Positions 18,492 through 26,949 of a stretch of DNA of 57,447 nt are shown one piece after another. This stretch comes from Acetobacter orleanensis. GTDB lineage: Bacteria; Pseudomonadota; Alphaproteobacteria; Acetobacterales; Acetobacteraceae. The stretch spans positions 1-57,447 of the forward strand of contig NZ_LHZV01000050.1 of the NCBI RefSeq assembly GCF_001581005.1. The letters are read 5' to 3'. The notes below the pieces were generated by a model. It did no database searches. It saw only the letters and a list, made by a program, of their open reading frames with translations, and was not told the DNA's origin. The translations under genes were made by a program, and so were the position numbers. How positions within the stretch are numbered: the first letter of the stretch is position 1; each line of letters opens with the position of its first letter.

Positions 18492-19175
18492 CTATTTTGG
18501 TTTTTTTCTTCTGAAGTCCAGCCAAGCGTAAAGAGCTTTCTGAAGTTCATCATCGGTCGTTATTTTTACTTTTTCTAGCTCTAAACAGATCGTATCAATT
18601 ATTTCGTCTGCAGATATTTCTCTTCTAAAAGATATATCCAAACCAAGTACTTTGCACAACGTAATGTCGTAAGCCGTGAACCCGCCTGTGAGATAGTCGT
18701 TTTGCGCCTGTACTTTTTCGATGACAGCCCCAACTAAAATGTTTGATCGGGCTGGGATTGGCATAAGTCTGACATAACTATCTTTGTTTTTTGCGGCCGT
18801 TGTTTCGGGGTGAAGGTGGTCAAGGTGATGGATCTGATCCAGCTCTGTTACGTCTACCCCTCCATAAATTCTGGAGAATTTTTTCCAAGCTTCCCTATAA
18901 AGTGATGGTTCGTCTTTCGAATTGGGTTTGACCCAAAGTTCTGGTTGTTTCTCGACATTATCGCTATTCTTGTTTCCGATCCAAACAATTGCGTCATCAC
19001 CGTTAAAGCCCTCTAATTCTTCCAAGCCTCCGGAGACTTTGTCTTTGTCTGTTTTTTGTGTCCGGGTTCTGAAGTTATTTTTCGAATCCACCCGCACCCA
19101 GCAATAAATTATATCTTCAACATACTGCCTGATGAACTCCGCTTTCTGTCGGGCAACGAACTCTTTGTATGTCAT
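18492..19175 (-). CDS. Putative HNH-like protein
   Basis: A 227-residue charged protein with AGGAG nine bases before the ATG. Residues 109-145 (TELDQIHHLDHLHPETTA followed by a loop and SYVRLMPIPARSN) resemble the His-rich core of HNH/Endo VII-type nucleases, with an acidic-x-x-HH-x-DH pattern and a downstream Asn. This is a motif-level resemblance only. No signal peptide or membrane segment. First cargo gene of island B after the IS1182 element; codon use is AT-richer than the neighbours. A nuclease or toxin role is possible. Confidence 0.65.
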   Translation of the reverse strand: MTYKEFVARQKAEFIRQYVEDIIYCWVRVDSKNNFRTRTQKTDKDKVSGGLEELEGFNGDDAIVWIGNKNSDNVEKQPELWVKPNSKDEPSLYREAWKKFSRIYGGVDVTELDQIHHLDHLHPETTAAKNKDSYVRLMPIPARSNILVGAVIEKVQAQNDYLTGGFTAYDITLCKVLGLDISFRREISADEIIDTICLELEKVKITTDDELQKALYAWLDFRRKKPK

Positions 19176-19269
19176 GCTCTATACTCCTATCTGAAGCGCA
19201 CCGAGATTTACTGAGACCAACTCTTGCACGCGATGATCCACGTCCGTTTCGACGAAAGGTAGTGCCGTG

Positions 19270-19350
19270 CTCTGGCGTCCGGTATGAGGCCACTGCCGCC
19301 TGTCTGATTCTACATCGTAGAACAGACAGGCTGTTTAGGGGGGAGAACGG
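19270..19350. repeat. Dispersed stem-loop repeat, copy
   Basis: GCCGCCTGTCTG and CAGACAGGC arms followed by a GGGGGG run, in the same orientation as the copy at 7011-7060. The surrounding interval 19176-19563 holds no gene that I can support. Confidence 0.55.
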
Positions 19351-19563
19351 AACGGCCGCTTTGAAGCGACCCCACGATGCTTCCTGCCGCTCACTCAACT
19401 GCGCGTGACGATCGCTGTGTGCCTGTGTCTGTCATCCAATAACATAAGCAAGGCGCTTATTAAGCCGCCATCCGGGTACGCCTTCCATCAAAATTCAAGG
19501 CTGTAAGTTTCCTGCGAAATCAGACTTTTTTCTTTCCATGCACAAAGGGCATCAGAAATTCTC

Positions 19564-21243
19564 CTAAGCTTCCAGTAACTTCTGGATGGACATCGCGTTA
19601 CGACGGGTATTGGGAACGCCATTCTTGATGTCGCGTAAGAATTCGAGAAGATGAACGGGATCGTGGGACAGAAGATTTTCGACTGCGGCATCAAAGCCAC
19701 CCAACGTATCGGCCAATTTGACCCACGCAACAGCCTCTGCAAAATCAAACGCCAACAAGTAATGCCCTGTACAAATGGACAGGATACGCAGTGTGTCACT
19801 CGCCTCAATCGCTTGATCGTGAAGGCTGGGGACTCCGTCTGCGCCAGAATTGTAATCAAAAATCACTTTAGAATAGGCTTGAAACTCAGCGGATATAGAA
19901 TCAAGGCGCTTTTTGATGGCACCTGACTCTGCATCGAGGTTCTCTTTATTTGCCTCCCACTCAAAATAGTCTCCGGTGAAAAGCAGGATCTTGAAGGGAT
20001 CGCTCAGAAGAACATCCTCGGGTTTCTGGCAGCTGGGTGTGCGGAGATACTCCTCCAAAAGGGCGATGGCAGCGTCCAAAGCCCCGGTGAAATTTCGCAG
20101 CATTGCATCCGTATGTGCCAAGAAATGACAAGCCAAGGTTAGCGACGGGTCATCGTTTGACGGGCTGGCATCCGGTTCCCGCAAGGACCAATGTAAAAGA
20201 CTTGGCGATTCGATGCCGACAACCAAGGGGGCCGCCCTCTGGGGATCGGGGCAGCCAGGGAGATGGGCGGCCTTCATCAAGGAACGATAGACGTAGTCGG
20301 CGGCCCTGATAACGCCCTCGACGGTATGGCCCGTTGCCGGCAGACCCAGCCTGACCAAATCCATCGGCGTGACGGCAACGTCATCCACCGTGTCTATCAG
20401 TTCCGCGACCATCCTGGTGAGCTCATTCACAGCGGCGACGGTAGCATGACTTTGTTTCAAACGCTGGACAGCATAGCGATTCAGTTCCACGTTTACCGAA
20501 AAAAAATCTTGATGCAGATCCTCGACACGATCTCTCTCGAACGCGGCGAGAACGGTCGACCCAGGAACCAATTGCCACTTAAATTTCATAGCCCAGATCA
20601 GAAAATCAAGCGGCAACACTCGATTGGCTGGCCTTTCCGGAAGAGAGAGGCCAGCCTCTTTCAGAATTTCATAAACCAGCTGCGAACAGAACGCCGACAC
20701 CCCGGCGCCGTCAAAAAACTCGATGAATGGATTGTATGGTTTATCGAGGTGGAAAAGGGCTCTTTGATAGATACTGGCCATTAAATCATTTGACAGCGTC
20801 AATTCAGGATGACGAATGAGCCAGATATCATCGGCTTTCTTTCCGTCAAACAGTGCCTTAAGGGGAGCGCAGTCAACACCCGCGCCTGCTATGGCACGGA
20901 TGGACTCGGCGGCCCGGTCATCCGAGGCGTTCTGTAATGCCTGTTGGATGCCCACTTTTCTGGACTTCTTGATCAAATCTATAATTGATCCGTAATCCAC
21001 GCGACGATCAAGGTCCGTTTTTAATTCGGAATGGATAACATACCCTCCCCCCATTGCCAGCGCGGCGTGAGTGGGAATGAAGTTCAGACTGCGAATGTCA
21101 GAAGTGACGGAAGACCGCCGCATGGCCTTTTGGTAGGCTGGGTTAAACTTTCCCTTTGGATTGCGAGTGAGGAGAATGTCCCCAAGCTTGAGAAAGAAGT
21201 GTCCATCTTGCATTTGAGATAATCCATAGGGGCGAATGCCCAT
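19564..21243 (-). CDS. Permuted papain-fold (YiiX/NlpC-P60-like) protein with long C-terminal region
   Basis: A 559-residue protein. Residues 20-26 (LGDILLT), 57-67 (IPTHAALAMGG, H59) and 184-191 (AFCSQLVY, C186) give the GDI-His-Cys order of permuted NlpC/P60 or LRAT-like amidases, in which the Cys lies after the His. These cleave amide or ester bonds in peptidoglycan, lipids or proteins. The remaining 350 residues are helical and unfamiliar; YiiX itself is only about 200 residues. There is no signal peptide. The start is uncertain: the ATG at 21243 and one ten codons later both lack a clear ribosome-binding site. A cytoplasmic effector or toxin role would suit the context but is inference. 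Confidence 0.75.
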   Translation of the reverse strand: MGIRPYGLSQMQDGHFFLKLGDILLTRNPKGKFNPAYQKAMRRSSVTSDIRSLNFIPTHAALAMGGGYVIHSELKTDLDRRVDYGSIIDLIKKSRKVGIQQALQNASDDRAAESIRAIAGAGVDCAPLKALFDGKKADDIWLIRHPELTLSNDLMASIYQRALFHLDKPYNPFIEFFDGAGVSAFCSQLVYEILKEAGLSLPERPANRVLPLDFLIWAMKFKWQLVPGSTVLAAFERDRVEDLHQDFFSVNVELNRYAVQRLKQSHATVAAVNELTRMVAELIDTVDDVAVTPMDLVRLGLPATGHTVEGVIRAADYVYRSLMKAAHLPGCPDPQRAAPLVVGIESPSLLHWSLREPDASPSNDDPSLTLACHFLAHTDAMLRNFTGALDAAIALLEEYLRTPSCQKPEDVLLSDPFKILLFTGDYFEWEANKENLDAESGAIKKRLDSISAEFQAYSKVIFDYNSGADGVPSLHDQAIEASDTLRILSICTGHYLLAFDFAEAVAWVKLADTLGGFDAAVENLLSHDPVHLLEFLRDIKNGVPNTRRNAMSIQKLLEA

Positions 21244-21267
21244 TTTTTAACGCGTGAAATATAGAGT

Positions 21268-21450
21268 TCATACAACCAAATTGAATTTCTGGGCGCGCAT
21301 GAAGTCACTGGCGGCCACACTAATGTCTCTCGTTGTTGTAGGTCCAGACCATTGCGCGGCGTGTTCTTGCATCTTCTGAATGCGTTCAAAGAGGGGCTGC
21401 CCCAGCCATTCGTCACGTAATGCGCCGGTTATGGGGCTGGTCATAGGCAT
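21268..21450 (-). CDS. Possible small protein upstream of the YiiX-like gene
   Basis: A 60-residue frame beginning MPMTSPITGALRDEWLG and ending 24 bases before the next gene. Composition is protein-like and the spacing suggests an operon. The ribosome-binding site is weak and I recognise no family. A longer in-frame start exists at 21585. Confidence 0.35.
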   Translation of the reverse strand: MPMTSPITGALRDEWLGQPLFERIQKMQEHAAQWSGPTTTRDISVAASDFMRAQKFNLVV

Positions 21451-21737
21451 TCTACTGCGACCGGTTCCAATGGGCCGCTTTACCTGCCCCGTTTTTCTAA
21501 ACCGGATCGTCCCCCTTTCGGCCCAATTCACCCTCAAGAGATTGGGCCGCGCATGTCCGCTATACAGAAAAGATGTCATAGGCATGTATGTCCGACATGA
21601 GGCGAAACCGGTAGGTCCGTTTAGCGCGTAGCAAGCAGACAGACTGCTTTCGCCTCATCTGAGCCGTAGGCGGGTCTTGTGCGTGAGACGGAGAGCGGAC
21701 ATCTTGCATCGTAGGCGCAACTGAGGATCAGGGTAGG

Positions 21738-22199
21738 ATGTTTAAGATCAAGGAGGATGATCTCACCGAAGATCAGACACGTGCGTTGTTGACACTTCAC
21801 CTCGCAGGCATGCACGCCTCCTCGCCAGTGGGTAGCGTCTTCGCGCTAGATCTCACAGGCTTGCAAGGCGCGGGCGTAACCGTGTGGACAGCTTGGCACG
21901 GGGAGCGCATTGCTAGTATTGGCGCGCTGAAAATTACAGAAGATGGCACTGCTGAGGTGAAATCCATGCGAACTCATCCGGACTTCCTGCGCATGGGAGC
22001 CGGTGCAGCTGTCCTTGAGACCATTATCGCCGCTGCCAAAAGGCATGGTGTACAACGATTAAGCCTTGAGACGGGTAGCGGACCGGCATTCGAACCTGCG
22101 CTCAAGCTGTATCAGCGTCGAGGGTTTGTGAAGGGCACAGCCTTTGGCTCCTACGTTCCGGGTGAATTCAATCAATTCCTTCATCTGGACCTCAGGTAA
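21738..22199 (+). CDS. GNAT family N-acetyltransferase
   Basis: A 153-residue acetyltransferase of the GNAT fold. The acetyl-CoA pyrophosphate loop is seen at residues 78-90 (THPDFLRMGAGAA, the R/QxxGxG/A pattern), preceded by the KSMR strand and followed by the SLETG strand and the YQRRGF motif typical of the family C-terminus. AGGG lies just before the ATG. It would transfer acetyl from acetyl-CoA to an amine of unknown identity. Single gene with no linked partner. Confidence 0.9.
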   Translation: MFKIKEDDLTEDQTRALLTLHLAGMHASSPVGSVFALDLTGLQGAGVTVWTAWHGERIASIGALKITEDGTAEVKSMRTHPDFLRMGAGAAVLETIIAAAKRHGVQRLSLETGSGPAFEPALKLYQRRGFVKGTAFGSYVPGEFNQFLHLDLR

Positions 22200-22339
22200 A
22201 GGCACCAAGGTAATCGTCATAACCCGTCGACGGTAGCTGCGCTTCCGGTCTCGCCCTCATTCCAGACATTAGAATTGTCGTGAGAACGTGCGTAAAGCGG
22301 ACGTAAACCGTATAATTGTCACATATACAAAGCAGCGCT

Positions 22340-22963
22340 ATGCGAGAACCAACAACAATGAATCCATCCGACCAACTTCCGCGCGTTTGTCAGGCGAACG
22401 CTGATCGCTTCTATCAGCGTGTGGTCATAACAACACTAGACCAGCTCCCTATACATAACGTGCTTGCTGCGGGGGAGGCGAAAACCTTTGAAGAGTTTGC
22501 GGACAACTGCGCTGCTCATGTCGATAACTATACAGCTAACGAAGCTATAAAAGCATTTGCCCTTACATTCGACGGTATGTTTGAGCGACAACTTAGCCGG
22601 TGGGCGACCGTGTATGGTGTGAAGGCAAAAACTTGGGATAAACTGCTCAAGGAGTGCGCGAAAATTGGATCGCTCGATCTGAGGGCGAATGATGGAATGG
22701 CCGGTGATCTCGATGAAATGCATCTGGTGGCGAATGTGGTCCGGCACGGGAATGGTCGGTCGTGTCATGAACTAAGAGCTCGCGTACAAAGCCTTTGGGA
22801 TAATCCGTCTCGCGACTATTATGATCTCGTACCTGGCCCCAGCCCGATAAGCGATGAGCTTAGGATGCAGCCGAATGATTTACGGCGCTATGCATGTGCC
22901 GTCTTTCGATTTTGGGGTAACATAGACCCGCTACCTCACCCCGCACTAAATCCACTATATTAA
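22340..22963 (+). CDS. Unknown protein with possible HEPN-like motif
   Basis: About 207 residues, helical and soluble. The segment MHLVANVVRHGNGRS resembles the RxxxxH-type helix ends of HEPN-like domains, but the catalytic spacing is not convincing. I place the start at the ATG 22340; an upstream TTG at 22316 and an ATG at 22358 are alternatives, none with a strong ribosome-binding site. No neighbour helps assign a role. Confidence 0.6.
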   Translation: MREPTTMNPSDQLPRVCQANADRFYQRVVITTLDQLPIHNVLAAGEAKTFEEFADNCAAHVDNYTANEAIKAFALTFDGMFERQLSRWATVYGVKAKTWDKLLKECAKIGSLDLRANDGMAGDLDEMHLVANVVRHGNGRSCHELRARVQSLWDNPSRDYYDLVPGPSPISDELRMQPNDLRRYACAVFRFWGNIDPLPHPALNPLY

Positions 22964-23389
22964 TTAACTTGGACCAATCACCAACGTATATTGTGCGATC
23001 TCCTACCAAATGCTCCTGCCTTGTGTCTCGTGAAGTAAAGTGACTTCAATCCCGGCCTAAGCTAGTTATTTAGGTGAAAGGAAACATCGAAACAGACTGG
23101 CTGCTTACGCATACGACGCCATACCTGATCGGCCTGTCCGCTCAGTGATGCAGGAGCAGACGGACCGCAGTCGCCGTCTTTTCGGAAATAGGAAGCTTAA
23201 AATAGCACTCCGCATAGCGGACATTCGGCGAGGGTGCATTATCCCACTCCAAGCCAATGGCCGCATGGCGCCGAATTGATTATAGCTCATTGAGCCTGCA
23301 AAATTCCCCGAACGAATGGGGCTACCCCACCCCTCTTATATCATGTCGGTCATATATTTGGTTTCTGCGGCATATGGAAAAGGTAAAAA
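22964..23389. other. Gene-free interval with stem-loop repeat
   Basis: Contains the repeat GCCTGTCCGCTCAGTG - CAGGAGCAGACGG at 23138-23172 and a CGGACATTCGG block. No gene supported. The next gene has its own ribosome-binding site AAAAGG just before its ATG. Confidence 0.5.
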
Positions 23390-24787
23390 ATGTCTGAATC
23401 TTATGCAGAATTAAGACTAAACTATATCTGTTACGGATGTATTAAAGAGCATTACCTAAAAAACGAGGTCTTTACAAAAGGAGAAGATAAACTTTGTTAC
23501 TATTGTAATTCCAAAAGAAAAGCTTTCTTAATTAGCGATATAGCATGTCGGATTAATGTGGTTTTCAATGACTATTTTAGACAAACAAATGAATCGAAGT
23601 CTGGACTAGAATGCGACGGGATACCTATAATTAAGGCAATCGCCAATACAGCTGGCCTAACAGACGCTGCTGCTCAGGATATGCAGACGATCCTCGCCGC
23701 TGATCATTTACGCTTCTGGACCCCTGCGATGGGTGGCGAAGCGCCCTACTCGAGCAATAGCTATTATAGGGAGCAGGGCCCCAATGATCAGATGTGGCAA
23801 GACAAATGGAAAGAGTTCGAGCTGAACCTAAAAGAAGAATCTCGATTTTTCAGTAGCTTTGCCGCAGAGTATCTTGCGGATGTATTCAAAGAAATCGGGA
23901 CAATGTCGGATGCGGACGAGAATCCGCTCATTGTAGACGCTGGTCCAGGAACTAAGTTTCCCGTATTTTATAGGGCACGGGCATTCCAGTCCGACGAATC
24001 CCTTAAAATTGGATTGCGCGATCCAGAGAAAGAACTTGGTCCGCCACCAGCTCGGCTTTCCATAGCGGGACGAATGAACGCACAAGGCATATCCGTATTT
24101 TACGGCGCCAGTGAACCGCGCACGGCCATAGCAGAAGTGCGCCCACCGGTTGGAAGCCAAGTTGTTGTAGCGCGTTTTAAGATCGCAGTTCCGCTACGCT
24201 TACTGAATCTTGCAGCCCTTGGATGTATCAAGGAGGAAGGAAGTGTCTTCGATCCTGAGTTCGGCAACCGGCTAGACCACGCGATGTTTCTCCGCTCTCT
24301 TAAAGATCACATGACTAAGCCGGTCATGCCTAGCGATCAAGTCCTCGACTACCTGCCAACACAAGCGATCGCGGACTTTCTAGCGAATTTAAAGAAGCCT
24401 GTTATCGATGGGATTTTGTTTCCATCCGTGCAAGATGCCGGTGACGTTCAAAACGTTGTGTTGTTTTACAAGGCGGCGCTTGTCGAGACCTTGGAACAAT
24501 CTGAACAAATGGAGGCTTACGAACGTTCTGGTCAAAGCTGGGAGGAATTCTGTTTCAGGCGTACCGGTGAGGAGATGCGGGGGCAGCTACTGGAAACTTC
24601 GCCACCTGATGATGACGCTGCAGACTGGCTACTAGACGTGGGGCCGTGGTCACCCTCTGACCTAAGGGCACCGACGCTTCGTCTTGATCGAGATTCGATC
24701 GAGGTTTATCGAGTGCGAGGCGTTGATATCCATACGGATGATAATGTATCGACTCGGTTTAGGGACATCGTGGCGGACCACGTCTAA
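23390..24787 (+). CDS. RES-domain NAD-degrading toxin-like protein with N-terminal zinc/HEPN-RES domain
   Basis: A 465-residue protein. The N-terminus has a four-cysteine knuckle (C14, C17, C36, C39) and then a helical region of the HEPN/RES N-terminal domain type. Residues 190-360 are a RES domain: FYRAR (R195/R197), GISVFYGAS (Y238), TAIAEVRP (E249), and DGILFPSV with S346. RES toxins break down NAD and are usually about 150-220 residues with an Xre-like antitoxin next door. Here the domain is part of a larger protein and there is no antitoxin gene beside it, so the N-terminal module may supply control. AAAAGG lies just before the ATG. Confidence 0.85.
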   Translation: MSESYAELRLNYICYGCIKEHYLKNEVFTKGEDKLCYYCNSKRKAFLISDIACRINVVFNDYFRQTNESKSGLECDGIPIIKAIANTAGLTDAAAQDMQTILAADHLRFWTPAMGGEAPYSSNSYYREQGPNDQMWQDKWKEFELNLKEESRFFSSFAAEYLADVFKEIGTMSDADENPLIVDAGPGTKFPVFYRARAFQSDESLKIGLRDPEKELGPPPARLSIAGRMNAQGISVFYGASEPRTAIAEVRPPVGSQVVVARFKIAVPLRLLNLAALGCIKEEGSVFDPEFGNRLDHAMFLRSLKDHMTKPVMPSDQVLDYLPTQAIADFLANLKKPVIDGILFPSVQDAGDVQNVVLFYKAALVETLEQSEQMEAYERSGQSWEEFCFRRTGEEMRGQLLETSPPDDDAADWLLDVGPWSPSDLRAPTLRLDRDSIEVYRVRGVDIHTDDNVSTRFRDIVADHV

Positions 24788-24829
24788 ATTGACGAAGATG
24801 TCTGCTTACCAAGTTGGTATTTCCAGAAG

Positions 24830-24990
24830 TGGATATTCTGCTTCCCCCCTGAACTGCCCGTCTGCTCAGTGATACAGGAGCAGACGGGCGGCAATCGCCT
24901 CCATGTCGGACACCAAAGCGGTTGTGACGAATGCCCGAAAGCCGACATTGCTAGGCGAGTAACGATAGACCGAGTTTGGGATACTCCTAC
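24830..24990 (-). repeat. Long intergenic repeat, copy 2 (inverted)
   Basis: Reverse complement of the 6915-7110 repeat: a stem-loop (GCCCGTCTGCTC..GAGCAGACGGGC), then CCCGAAAGCCGACATTGC, then CGATAGACCGAGTTTGGGA. The remainder of 24990-25158 holds no gene. Confidence 0.75.
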
Positions 24991-25158
24991 CGTTTCCGCA
25001 TGACTCGCCGAACAGCAGGTTTCGCCAAGAGCGGGCGTCCAGCGCTTCCCCGACCGACCATCGGAGTACGACCGGAAGTAGGCCGATTGCCGACCGACAG
25101 TTTCAATGCAAATCGAGCAGTATAGCCGACCTTCGTAAGCAGTTGCGCGTACGCCGGG

Positions 25159-26949
25159 TCAGGGAATCTGGTCATAGCCAAAACTGCAAGCAAGCAGGAT
25201 ATCGGTAGGCTGATATACGTTGTTCTGCCCCCGCCGCCGGCCCACTTCCGAGATAAGGTGCAGATTCTTTTTTGCTCGGGAACAAATCACGTAGAGAAGC
25301 TTGTTTGCGGCCGCAATCTTATCGGCCTCCTTGAAGTGCGGGACCATGCCTTCGAGCAAGCCGAACGCGATGACCGCTTCATATTCCGCACCCTTGACGC
25401 CGTGGATGGTCGACACAGTGATGCCGGTCTTCTCGGCGAAGACCTTACGGAACATCGCGATCTCGGCGATCGCGGTGCCGCCGGTTGCGGTCAGCTTGTC
25501 GATCCGGAGCTGCGACCCTTCCACGAATGCGTCGTAGTGCTCGACGAGCATCGGCGAGGTCGCACGGTCGATGCCGAGCGCCGCGAACAGCGCATCGAAG
25601 CATTCACACAAATATTCAAGGCCGTCAGTCTTTGTGGAAGTGATACCGTTCGATGCGCGCAGCAGGGACTTGCGCGTGATCGCGCTGGTGTTGACCCCGG
25701 CCAGATCTAGCCCGGCGATCACCTCCCCTGCCCAACGACTGCGCCGGACGTAGAGCTGGGGCGAGGCTTCCGTCAGGATGATGCGCGAAAGCTTGTACCA
25801 AAAATTATCGATGTCGCGGGCGAACGGTACCATGCCCGGCCCCGAGAAGCTGTAGTCGGGCAGTGCCGCGACAAGCTGGCGTGTCATGCTCGCAAGCGGC
25901 GGCCATTGCGGACCGACGATACAGACTTCGCTCGGGGAAATGCCCATCGTCTCGATATTGTAGCGGATGAGTCGGACGATCTCAGCTTCGAGCGCGTTAC
26001 GATCGGTCGAGGAATCGAACGAGATGAGGCTGGCAAAATCCTTGAATTCGCCATCGGCGGTGATCTTCGAGGTGAGCTGGTTGAAATTCTCGAAATAGCC
26101 GACGATCCGGCCGGACGACCGGTAGTTTTTCGACAGATCGAGTTCCTTGAATGTCACCCCGCTGAGTTTGGAAAATTCGGCAGGTGTGATCGCGTAGCCG
26201 CCAAGCGAGCCGTAGATCGCCTGGTTCGGGTCGCCAACGATGAACGCCTTCGCCTTCCCGTTCGACGCCTTCAGGATTGCCCCGAGTATGGCGTACTGGA
26301 TCTCCTTGGTGTCCTGATATTCGTCGACGAGTATGGTCGCGAAGATCGAACCGAGCAGGATGCTGATCGAGGGGACGTCTCGGATCAGCTGGTAGGCATA
26401 GACCAGGATCAGCTCGAAATCGACCTGCCGGCTCGTGCGCAGATCCTGCCAATATTGCTGGAGCAATGCATCCACCTTCCCCAGCTTCCAGTCATCACAA
26501 TTGATGACATAGCCGCTCGGCGTGAAATAATGGCCGCAGTCGAAGACGCTGAGCTTGCTCCCATGCGTGCGGCACAAAGCCTCATGCGCGCGCTCGGTGT
26601 CATGGGCATTGATCACCCGGAAGCCGTTTTTCAGCTCAGGATGATAGATGGCATAGGGCCGGAGGATCCATTCGAGGCAGAAGCTATGGATCGTTCCGAT
26701 CCACAGCTGACTGGTATCGACCCCGAGCTGCTCAATTCGCTCCTGGATCTCGTCCGCGGCGCGGTGGGTGTACGTGATCGCGACGATGCGCTCCTTGTCG
26801 GAGGTCAGCAAAGACAGTTCACGCGCGATCTTGTAGGTCAGCGTGCGCGTCTTCCCGCTGCCTGGACACGCCGTGAGGAAGACGCTGCCCGGCTGCTCGA
26901 TCGCCTTCACCTGATCGGCGTTAAGATCATCGGCATTCCAGACAAACAT
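25159..26949 (-). CDS. gajB: Gabija protein GajB, UvrD/PcrA-type helicase
   Basis: A 596-residue superfamily 1 helicase. Walker A is ACPGSGKT (27-34), motif Ia AITYTHRAADEI (57-68), motif II VDEYQD (208-213), motif III GDPNQAIYGSLGG, motif IV LSKNYRSS, motif V STIHGVKGAEYEAV, and motif VI LLYVICSRAKKNL. It is somewhat longer than the founding GajB (about 500). Its ATG shares one base with the stop of the upstream nuclease gene (TGATG at 26949), so the two are coupled. In Gabija the helicase partner joins the GajA nuclease to stop phage replication. Confidence 0.9.
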   Translation of the reverse strand: MFVWNADDLNADQVKAIEQPGSVFLTACPGSGKTRTLTYKIARELSLLTSDKERIVAITYTHRAADEIQERIEQLGVDTSQLWIGTIHSFCLEWILRPYAIYHPELKNGFRVINAHDTERAHEALCRTHGSKLSVFDCGHYFTPSGYVINCDDWKLGKVDALLQQYWQDLRTSRQVDFELILVYAYQLIRDVPSISILLGSIFATILVDEYQDTKEIQYAILGAILKASNGKAKAFIVGDPNQAIYGSLGGYAITPAEFSKLSGVTFKELDLSKNYRSSGRIVGYFENFNQLTSKITADGEFKDFASLISFDSSTDRNALEAEIVRLIRYNIETMGISPSEVCIVGPQWPPLASMTRQLVAALPDYSFSGPGMVPFARDIDNFWYKLSRIILTEASPQLYVRRSRWAGEVIAGLDLAGVNTSAITRKSLLRASNGITSTKTDGLEYLCECFDALFAALGIDRATSPMLVEHYDAFVEGSQLRIDKLTATGGTAIAEIAMFRKVFAEKTGITVSTIHGVKGAEYEAVIAFGLLEGMVPHFKEADKIAAANKLLYVICSRAKKNLHLISEVGRRRGQNNVYQPTDILLACSFGYDQIP

